Assembly (NCBI GenBank): GCA_964432985.1
Contig: CAYSPT010000061.1
Coordinates: forward strand, 1 to 29,566
Length of the DNA: 29,566 nt
Origin: CAYSPT01 sp964432985
GTDB lineage: Bacteria; Muiribacteriota; CAYSPT01
Reading direction: 5' to 3'
Positions 23,964-29,566 of the stretch are shown piece by piece. The position numbers were made by a program, and so were the translations under genes. The notes under the pieces are model-generated. The model saw nothing but the letters and a program-made list of their open reading frames with translations. It had not been told where the DNA came from and did not search any database. The stretch's first letter is position 1; each line of letters opens with the position of its first letter.

Positions 23964-24959
23964 ATGAGCAGTGACATGAAAGGTATCGGTATCCTGGGTA
24001 CCGGCTCTGCTGTACCCGATACCGTTGTAACCAACAAAGACATCGAAGCAATGGGAATCGACACCACCGACGAATGGATTGCCGCCCGTACCGGTATCAG
24101 GCAGCGCAGAATCGCTTATGACGACGCCTCCACCGGCGACCTGTCCATCAAGGCCGCCCGGCGGGTACTGGAAGCCACGGGAATCGATCCGCTCGACATC
24201 GACTCCATCATCGTCTCCACCACCACGCCTGACCATGCGTTTCCGTCTACCGCCTGCCTGGTCCAGGCGGCCATCGGCGCCGACCGCGCCAACGCCTTCG
24301 ACGTAGCGGCGGCCTGCACCGGGTTCGTCTATGGCCTGGTGACGTCGGCGGCCTATATAAAAGCCGGCCTGAGCAAGTATGTCCTGTGCATCGGTGCCGA
24401 CACCCTGTCGAAGATTACCGACTGGCAGGACCGCGGTACGTGCATTCTCTTCGGCGACGCCGCCGGGGCCATTTTACTGGGACCGGTGGACGGAGACCGG
24501 GGGATTCTCTCCACCCACCTGGGCGCCATGGGCGCCATGGCCCAGGAGCTTATCGTACCAGCGGGGGGATCACGTAAACCGGCCACCCACGAGACAGTGG
24601 AAAACCGGGAGCACTACATCTACATGAACGGAAACGAGATATTCCGTTTCGCCGTGGGCGCCATTCCGAAAGTGGCCAAGAAGAACGCCGAAGACGCCGG
24701 CCTGACGGTTCAAGACGTGGACTTCTTTCTCTTTCACCAGGCCAACTTACGTATCCTGAACTCTGCCCGTAAGCGGCTCAGGGTCGCCCCGGAGAAGATT
24801 TTGACCAACCTGGACCAGTACGGCAACACCTCGGCGGCGTCCATACCGCTGCTGCTGGACGAAGCGGTGCGGGAGGACATCATCCAGGAAGGGCACCTGC
24901 TGAACATGATCGGGTTTGGCGGCGGGCTGACCTGGGGAGGAGTCCTGCTCAGGTACTAG
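23964..24959 (+). CDS. fabH: Beta-ketoacyl-ACP synthase III (FabH-type)
   Basis: This 331-residue condensing enzyme would join an acyl-CoA starter to malonyl-ACP, the initiating step of type II fatty acid synthesis. The catalytic triad is complete: Cys118 (AAACTGF), His258 (FLFHQANLRI) and Asn288 (YGNTSAAS). The C-terminal GFGGGLTWGGVLLRY is typical of FabH. Length is normal. The start ATG 23964 follows GGGAGG. It is not in a fab cluster here: its direct neighbour, one base after its stop, is the GIDE/BAM-domain gene. It may therefore be a paralogue with a dedicated role, although the sequence itself looks like housekeeping FabH. Starter preference cannot be read from sequence. Confidence 0.93.
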   Translation: MSSDMKGIGILGTGSAVPDTVVTNKDIEAMGIDTTDEWIAARTGIRQRRIAYDDASTGDLSIKAARRVLEATGIDPLDIDSIIVSTTTPDHAFPSTACLVQAAIGADRANAFDVAAACTGFVYGLVTSAAYIKAGLSKYVLCIGADTLSKITDWQDRGTCILFGDAAGAILLGPVDGDRGILSTHLGAMGAMAQELIVPAGGSRKPATHETVENREHYIYMNGNEIFRFAVGAIPKVAKKNAEDAGLTVQDVDFFLFHQANLRILNSARKRLRVAPEKILTNLDQYGNTSAASIPLLLDEAVREDIIQEGHLLNMIGFGGGLTWGGVLLRY

Positions 24960-24960
24960 G

Positions 24961-25674
24961 ATGGATATCAATGTCATTATCGGTGGTATCGTGCTCCTGG
25001 GAGGCATCGGTGTGGTATGCCTGGCCTACTCCAAACTGAAGAATTTCTACCTCATCAAGTCCACCCCGACATTACCGATCAACCGGGTTTACAAGGGACT
25101 GGCGGAAGTTAAGGGCAAAGCAATCGAAGGCGACCGGCAACTGATCAGTCCCATTTCTGAAACGCCCTGTGTTTACTATGAAGTCAAGGTGGAAGAGCTT
25201 CAGAGGGAGTACAACCGCCGGGGACGCTCACACAAGTCCTGGAAGACCCTCAAGCAGCTTGAAAGCAGTGAGCCCATCTACCTGGAGGACGGTACCGGCC
25301 GGGCACGGGTGCTCATCCAGGGAGCCGAAATGGTTTTCAATAAGGACATCAAGGCCGAATCAAAGCTCTGGAGCAAGAATTTTCCTCCCGTGGTGGAAAA
25401 CTACCTTCAGTCAATCGGCTTATCCGGCCGGGGGAATATCCGCCTGTTCGAGATTTTCGTGAAACCCGGCGACCGGCTCTACGTTCTCGGGTCCGCCGAC
25501 AGGAAAGGCGACCAGGTCAACTTTGAAAAGCAGGGCTCACTGCCCATGGTCATTTCCGACTTTCCCGAAGAAAAGCTGGCCGGGCACTTTATGGGAAACG
25601 GCATGGCGCTGACCCTGGGTGCGCTGGTGCTGCTGGGCCTGGGCTTGTTCCTGATAGTTTCAAAGCCTATGTAA
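24961..25674 (+). CDS. GIDE/BAM-domain membrane protein
   Basis: This 237-residue protein has a TM segment at each end (about 5-24 and 215-234) and a soluble domain between them. The pattern KGLAEVKGKAIEGDRQLISP, ETPCVYYEVKVEEL and PVVENYLQSIGL matches the GIDE (BAM, beside-a-membrane) domain seen in the mitochondrial E3 ligase MUL1/MAPL and in many prokaryotic proteins. The C-terminal RING finger of MUL1 is absent, so ubiquitin ligase activity is not suggested. The start ATG 24961 is one base after the FabH stop, so translation is likely coupled. The prokaryotic function is not established; a link to membrane lipids is a guess from the neighbour. Confidence 0.7.
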   Translation: MDINVIIGGIVLLGGIGVVCLAYSKLKNFYLIKSTPTLPINRVYKGLAEVKGKAIEGDRQLISPISETPCVYYEVKVEELQREYNRRGRSHKSWKTLKQLESSEPIYLEDGTGRARVLIQGAEMVFNKDIKAESKLWSKNFPPVVENYLQSIGLSGRGNIRLFEIFVKPGDRLYVLGSADRKGDQVNFEKQGSLPMVISDFPEEKLAGHFMGNGMALTLGALVLLGLGLFLIVSKPM

Positions 25675-25691
25675 GGGGGAGCTCCGATCCG

Positions 25692-26612
25692 ATGACCAGG
25701 TTCGTGGTGAAAAAACTGTTCTCCATGCTGATCACCCTCTGGTTCATCATCACCATCACCTTCTTTCTGATGCACGCCATTCCCGGAGGGCCGTTCACCC
25801 GGGAGAAGCCCCTGCCCCCCGAAGTCATCGCCGCCCTGAACGAGAAGTACCACCTGGACGACCCCCTGCTGAAACAGTACTGGGACTACCTCAAGGGAGT
25901 GGCCACCTTCGACCTGGGACCGTCGTTTCAACGGGCCGGCGTGACGGTGAACGAGTTGATAGTCGAGGGGTTCCCCATCTCTGCCAGGCTGGGCGGTCTG
26001 GCAGCTATCGTGGTGGTGCTGCTGGGGATACCCCTTGGTGTCATCTCCGCCTTGAAACAGAACCGCTGGGAGGACTACTCCGTGAGCTTCATTGCCACCC
26101 TGGGAGTGACCATCCCCAGTTTCGTGCTGGGGTCGCTGATCATCTACCTGTTCAGTGCCCGGCTGGGGTGGCTGCCGGCACATGGGCTTAAGACCTGGAA
26201 GCACTACATCGGGCCGGTGACCGCTTTGAGCGGTTTTTCCATGGCCTTCGTGGCCCGGCTGGCACGCTCCAGCATGCTGGAAATACTGCAGCAGGACTAC
26301 ATCCGCACCGCGCGCTCCAAGGGGCTCAGCGAGCTTATCGTTATCGGTAAGCACGCGCTTAAGAACGCCATGGTACCGGTGGTCACCTATGTCGGACCCA
26401 TGGTGGCCAGCATCATGACCGGTTCGTTTGTGATCGAGAAGATATTCGCCATCCCGGGGATGGGCAAGCACTTCGTGGAAAGCGTGGGCAACCGCGACTA
26501 CACCGTACTCATGGGGATAACTATTTTCTACGCGGCATTTTACCTGGCCATGATCTTCATCGTGGACGTGGCCTACATGTACATCGACCCGCGGATAAAA
26601 CTGGAGGAATAG
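25692..26612 (+). CDS. Peptide/nickel-type ABC permease, DppB/OppB family
   Basis: This 306-residue inner-membrane permease of the oligopeptide/dipeptide/nickel importer class has six TM segments. It begins with the typical first helix (KKLFSMLITLWFIITITFFLMHAIPGGPF) and has the loop YHLDDPLLKQYWDYL. The EAA cytoplasmic loop is intact (IRTARSKGLSELIVIGKHALKNAM), as is the C-terminal DPRIKLEE. The start ATG 25692 has AAGGGGGAG upstream and lies 17 bp after the GIDE gene. Its partner permease follows 132 bp downstream. No solute-binding protein or ATPase subunits occur in the window, so they must be elsewhere. The peptide assignment is by family only. Confidence 0.9.
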   Translation: MTRFVVKKLFSMLITLWFIITITFFLMHAIPGGPFTREKPLPPEVIAALNEKYHLDDPLLKQYWDYLKGVATFDLGPSFQRAGVTVNELIVEGFPISARLGGLAAIVVVLLGIPLGVISALKQNRWEDYSVSFIATLGVTIPSFVLGSLIIYLFSARLGWLPAHGLKTWKHYIGPVTALSGFSMAFVARLARSSMLEILQQDYIRTARSKGLSELIVIGKHALKNAMVPVVTYVGPMVASIMTGSFVIEKIFAIPGMGKHFVESVGNRDYTVLMGITIFYAAFYLAMIFIVDVAYMYIDPRIKLEE

Positions 26613-26622
26613 GTGACAGGAG

Positions 26623-26654
26623 CCGGACAATGACGGCAGGTACCGGACAATGAC
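26623..26654 (+). repeat. Short direct repeat between the two permease genes
   Basis: CCGGACAATGAC occurs at 26623-26634 and again at 26643-26654, 20 bp apart, within the 132-bp gap between the two permease genes. No stem or promoter is evident around it. It may be a slippage remnant or a binding site. Confidence 0.4.
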
Positions 26655-26744
26655 TGATGAGCAGATGAGATTTTATATTGAGATTAGAACCACCCACCCT
26701 CTGGAATAATAGCGTAGAAAGTAAGGGGGGTCCAGGAGACAGAG

Positions 26745-27938
26745 ATGAACAACATAACGCCTGACATGTGGGAGCCGCTGCCGGCGGATCGCCGGGGCGG
26801 AGAGGAGATCGCGCGGCCCAGCCTGACCTATTGGCAGGACGCCTGGCGCCGGTTAAAGCAGAACCTGCTGAGCATGATCGGGCTGGTGATTATCTGTATC
26901 ATTCTGGGTGCCGCGGTGTTTGGCCCCTGGATCTCGTCTTATTCCTACTCCGACCAGAACTTGGAACTGGCCAACATCCCGCCTGTCTTTCAAATCTACC
27001 GGCTGTCCGATGCCACCTTTATCTACATGCACAAGGAGTACCAGTTGTACCGGGTGACCGAAAGCGGGCGGCTGATCGAGAAACTGAAAGCGGCCGAAAA
27101 CAACATGTTAAAGAAGTTCCGCCGTTACGACATCGACGGCAAAAACGTCCTGCTCGATTACAGCATGGCGGCCAAAGCAGTAAAATCGGGGGACCCGAAA
27201 GCGAAGAAGTTCGTCATTACCGTGGACGGAAATGAGATCGCTGTCCACCGCAGCGTGTTCAACCGCAATTACCTCTTCGGCAGCGACTCCCACGGCCGCG
27301 ACCTCTTCATCAGGGTCCTGTACGGAGCCCGGATCTCGCTGCTGGTGGCCTTCGTGGCCACCCTGGTGAATTTCTTCATCGGGGTTCTCTACGGCGGTAT
27401 CGCCGGGTACGCCGGCGGACGGGTGGACAACATCATGATGCGGATCGTGGACATCATCGCCACCGTGCCCATGATGCTCTACGTAATACTGCTCATGGTG
27501 GTGATCGGACCGGGGCTCAAGACCATCATCATCGCCCTGGGATCGGTCTATTGGGTGCGGATGGCCCGGATCGTCCGGGGTCAGGCCCTGAGTTTAAAAG
27601 AGCAGGAGTTCATCCTGGCGGCCCGGACCCTGGGCGCGGGGAGGCTGCGGATCATGCTCAGGCACCTGATCCCCAACGCCATGGGGCCCATCGTGGTGGC
27701 GCTGACCATGATGATCCCCAACGCCATCTTCACCGAGTCGTTTCTGAGCTTTATCGGGCTGGGTGTCAACGCTCCCATGGCATCGTGGGGAACACTGGCC
27801 AGCGACGCCCTGGGGGGACTTCGGTCATACGGGTATCAGCTTTTATTCCCCTCCATGGCCATCTGCCTGACCATGCTGGGATTCAATTTTCTGGGTGACG
27901 GGCTGCGTGATGCGTTGGACCCCAGACTGAGGAAATAA
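26745..27938 (+). CDS. Peptide/nickel-type ABC permease, DppC/OppC family, with extra periplasmic segment
   Basis: This is the second permease subunit, 397 residues against about 300 for typical DppC/OppC. There is an N-terminal cytoplasmic tail, TM1 (41-62), then the core beginning at GSDSHGRD (179-186), the equivalent of the usual GTDxxGRD. About five further TM segments follow, with the EAA loop (LAARTLGAGRLRIMLRHLIPNAM) and the C-terminal LRDALDPRLRK. Between TM1 and the core lie about 115 residues, longer than usual by roughly 70. This segment is charged and Tyr/Lys-rich (YMHKEYQLYRVTESGRLIEKLK) and is predicted to be periplasmic. Similar extended loops are known in some OppC proteins. 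GGAG lies upstream of ATG 26745. Confidence 0.88.
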   Translation: MNNITPDMWEPLPADRRGGEEIARPSLTYWQDAWRRLKQNLLSMIGLVIICIILGAAVFGPWISSYSYSDQNLELANIPPVFQIYRLSDATFIYMHKEYQLYRVTESGRLIEKLKAAENNMLKKFRRYDIDGKNVLLDYSMAAKAVKSGDPKAKKFVITVDGNEIAVHRSVFNRNYLFGSDSHGRDLFIRVLYGARISLLVAFVATLVNFFIGVLYGGIAGYAGGRVDNIMMRIVDIIATVPMMLYVILLMVVIGPGLKTIIIALGSVYWVRMARIVRGQALSLKEQEFILAARTLGAGRLRIMLRHLIPNAMGPIVVALTMMIPNAIFTESFLSFIGLGVNAPMASWGTLASDALGGLRSYGYQLLFPSMAICLTMLGFNFLGDGLRDALDPRLRK

Positions 27939-27946
27939 AGGAGTGG

Positions 27947-27969
27947 ATCCTCCGGTCAAGCCGGAGGAT
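27947..27969. repeat. REP-like palindromic element, copy 1
   Basis: This is a perfect 9-bp inverted repeat, ATCCTCCGG/CCGGAGGAT, with loop TCAAG, 9 bp after the OppC-type stop. The same design (9-bp arms, identical TCAAG loop, following GAC) recurs at 29532-29554 with different stem bases. That is the signature of a dispersed palindromic repeat family with compensatory stem changes. It could also act as a terminator. Confidence 0.75.
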
Positions 27970-28092
27970 GACTGGATTATTGCCGGAGGATGACTGGATT
28001 ATTGCCGGAGGATGACTGGATTATTGCCGGAAGATGACTGGATTGATGGCGGAGGATGACTGGATTATTGCCGGAAGATGACTGGATTGAAA
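27961..28092 (+). repeat. 22-bp tandem repeat, six units, upstream of the symporter gene
   Basis: Six contiguous 22-bp units start at 27961, 27983, 28005, 28027, 28049 and 28071, with consensus CCGGAGGATGACTGGATTAT plus TG. Units 1-3 are identical; units 4 and 6 share GGAAGATG and GATTGA variants. The array begins inside the right arm of the REP-like palindrome and ends 10 bp before the symporter start, supplying part of its ribosome-binding region. There are no unique spacers, so it is not a CRISPR. Confidence 0.92.
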
Positions 28093-28102
28093 GGATAGAT
28101 AC

Positions 28103-29518
28103 ATGGCTGGTCCGAGTGCATTGATAATCGTTGGTATTTACCTGCTGGGGATGCTGGGGGTGGGCTGGTACGCAAACCGCTACCTGATCAAGAACAGCTC
28201 CGATTATCTGCTGGCCGGACGGGCGCTGCCCGCCCTGCTGGTGGCAGTCAGCCTGTCCGCCAACAATATCGGCGGCGGCAGCACCGTGGGGCTGGTGAGC
28301 AAAGCCTACGGCGAGTGGGGGATGTCGGCGGTGTGGTACGTGCTGGCGGCGGCGGTGGGGATCATCCCCATGGCCTTCTTCGCGCCGAAGATGCGGAAGC
28401 TCATGGCCTACACCATCCCGGAGGTGGTGGGCCGGCGGTTCGGAACAACCAGCCACATCATCACGGCGGTGCTGCACATCGCATCATTGTTCTGCCTGAC
28501 CGCGTCGCAGATACTGGCGTCGGGGATCATCATCTCAGCCCTGCTGGGAATGCAGGTCAACACCGGGATCATCATCGCCGCGGTGTTCACCATCGTCTAC
28601 ACGGTGATGGGCGGCCTGTGGGCTGACACCTTCACGGATTTTTTCCAGTGGATCGTCATCTTTTGCGGCCTGCTCATTTCGCTTCCCTTTATCATCAAGG
28701 GGGCCGGCGGCTGGGACCACATCACCGCTTCGATTCCCCCGGCCAAGCTGTCGGTGAGCGGTATGGGACTTGGGACCATCGCCAGCCTCATCCTGATGTA
28801 TTTCATCACCTTCATGTCCGGTCCGGAGATGGTCTCGCGGATCTACTCGGCCAAAAGCGAGAAGGAAGGCAGAAAGTCCATCTTCATCTCGGCGCTGATC
28901 ATGGGGCTGTTCGCTTTCATCCCGGCGGTGATCGGGATCATCGCCTTCTCGGTGTTCCCGGACCTGGAGCCGCAGAAAGCCCTGTCCACGGTGGTGTTCT
29001 CCTTCGCTCCGGCCTGGGTTTCAGGCCTGGTCTGCGCCGCCATCATCGCCTCCACCATGTCCAGCGCGGACACCGACATGCTGTGTGCCTCCACCATCAT
29101 CGTCAAGGACCTGTACCAGAAGTATATCAATCCCGAGGTGGAGGACAGCCGTATCACCACCATCACCCGGGGCTGCAACGTGGTCATCGGTCTGACGGCC
29201 ATGTGTATCGCGCTGTTCAAGATAAACATCATCACCCTGAACATCTTCTCGTTCATGCTGCGCGCCGCGGGGCCCTTCGCCGCCTTCGTCTTCGGAATGA
29301 CCTGGGAGAAAGCCTCGAAGCACTCGGGGCTTGTGTCCATCATCCTGGGGAGCGCCGCGGGAATCTACTGGAAGGTGATCGGGGAGCCGTGGGGGATACT
29401 GGCCATCATCGCCGGCACCGCCGTGGGAACGGTGTCGTTCGTGCTGACTACATGGATAGAGAATATGATCCGCGGTAAAGGACCGCAGACTGGTGAGACT
29501 GAGGAGCAGAAAGTATAG
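28103..29518 (+). CDS. Sodium:solute symporter family protein
   Basis: This is a 471-residue polytopic transporter of the SSS family (about 13 TM segments) that would couple sodium entry to uptake of a solute such as an amino acid, sugar or carboxylate. Family signatures include DYLLAGRALPALLVAVSLSANNIGGGSTVG near residues 34-60, the segment YTVMGGLWADTFTDFFQW, and SSADTDMLCASTIIVKDLY (the conserved SS-D region of TM8 that contributes to sodium binding). The start ATG 28103 has AAAGGA 8 nt upstream. The 5' flank is the 22-bp repeat array, so any expression signal must lie in or before that array. The substrate cannot be assigned. Confidence 0.9.
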   Translation: MAGPSALIIVGIYLLGMLGVGWYANRYLIKNSSDYLLAGRALPALLVAVSLSANNIGGGSTVGLVSKAYGEWGMSAVWYVLAAAVGIIPMAFFAPKMRKLMAYTIPEVVGRRFGTTSHIITAVLHIASLFCLTASQILASGIIISALLGMQVNTGIIIAAVFTIVYTVMGGLWADTFTDFFQWIVIFCGLLISLPFIIKGAGGWDHITASIPPAKLSVSGMGLGTIASLILMYFITFMSGPEMVSRIYSAKSEKEGRKSIFISALIMGLFAFIPAVIGIIAFSVFPDLEPQKALSTVVFSFAPAWVSGLVCAAIIASTMSSADTDMLCASTIIVKDLYQKYINPEVEDSRITTITRGCNVVIGLTAMCIALFKINIITLNIFSFMLRAAGPFAAFVFGMTWEKASKHSGLVSIILGSAAGIYWKVIGEPWGILAIIAGTAVGTVSFVLTTWIENMIRGKGPQTGETEEQKV

Positions 29519-29531
29519 AAAGTGAGACTGG

Positions 29532-29554
29532 ATTCGCCGGTCAAGCCGGCGAAT
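29532..29554. repeat. REP-like palindromic element, copy 2
   Basis: ATTCGCCGG/CCGGCGAAT is a perfect 9-bp stem with loop TCAAG, 13 bp after the symporter stop, preceded by GACTGG and followed by GAC. It shares loop, arm length and flanks with the element at 27947-27969. Similar GTCATTC-type palindromes are widespread dispersed repeats in bacteria. Confidence 0.75.
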
Positions 29555-29566
29555 GACGTAAGTATG

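Noticed and set aside
24961..25674. Bacterial ubiquitin E3 ligase
   Set aside because: Only the GIDE/BAM-like part is present. The RING finger with zinc-binding Cys/His is absent, so ligase activity is not supported.
25479..26630. 383-codon minus-strand frame opposite the GIDE and OppB-type genes
   Set aside because: It is antisense to clear TM-protein coding sequence, with a His/Gly/Asp-rich, non-protein-like composition. It is a shadow frame.
26650..26709. 19-codon ATG frame between the two permease genes
   Set aside because: It has no Shine-Dalgarno at proper spacing and starts inside a short direct repeat. There is nothing to support translation.
27961..28092. CRISPR array
   Set aside because: The 22-bp units are directly contiguous with no unique spacers, and no cas genes are nearby. 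It is a simple tandem repeat.

Overview
The window looks like a chromosomal segment of a GC-rich Gram-negative bacterium. The evidence is a complete tripartite efflux operon with an outer-membrane TolC-type channel, lipoprotein-type signal peptides, and Shine-Dalgarno-led genes throughout. The domain repertoire (DWG-type Ser/Thr kinase fused to HEAT and WD40 repeats, VIT-VWA-PDZ protein, GIDE/BAM-domain protein, BI-1 family protein) resembles what is found in PVC/FCB-type or uncultured candidate phyla. I cannot assign a phylum from the sequence alone. A run of 100 Ns shows that this is a draft, scaffolded assembly. No tRNA, rRNA, transposase or CRISPR array was seen.

Layout. (1) 1-92 is the tail of an upstream gene. 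(2) 140-8210, plus strand: a tightly packed MacAB/TolC-like export operon. It contains a lipoprotein adaptor, an unusual 939-residue adaptor made of two complete adaptor modules in tandem, a MacB/LolD-type ATPase, a MacB-type permease (interrupted by an assembly gap with duplicated flanks) and a TolC-family channel. Successive genes overlap or touch from the first adaptor to the permease. (3) 8267-11571, minus strand: a GT39-like membrane glycosyltransferase, a glyoxalase II-like metallo-hydrolase and a BI-1/YccA-like membrane protein. (4) 11759-13975, plus strand: an AT-richer AAA/DUF4143 ATPase with an apparently leaderless promoter, then a class C beta-lactamase-fold serine hydrolase. (5) 14030-20955, minus strand: a giant HEAT-kinase-TM-WD40 protein preceded by an exported VIT-VWA-PDZ protein. 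(6) 20956-21572: a 617-bp divergent regulatory region with a 17-bp tandem repeat, two palindromic operator-like sites 20 bp apart, a good promoter and a possible 27-codon leader. (7) 21573-25674, plus strand: a transglutaminase-like/TPR protein, an M19 dipeptidase, a FabH-type ketoacyl synthase and a GIDE/BAM-domain membrane protein. (8) 25692-29518, plus strand: DppB/OppB and DppC/OppC-type permeases without their ATPases or binding protein, then a sodium:solute symporter. A palindromic repeat family lies on both sides of the symporter gene, expanded into a six-unit tandem array on its upstream side.

The most distinctive biology is in two places. One is the tandem-fused adaptor of the efflux operon, which would give three adaptor modules per operon. 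The other is the 14.0-21.0 kb pair: a transmembrane kinase whose 14 WD40 repeats (enough for two seven-bladed propellers) are predicted to lie outside the cytoplasm, next to an exported MIDAS-containing VIT-VWA-PDZ protein. Whether that pair forms a signalling unit is inference.
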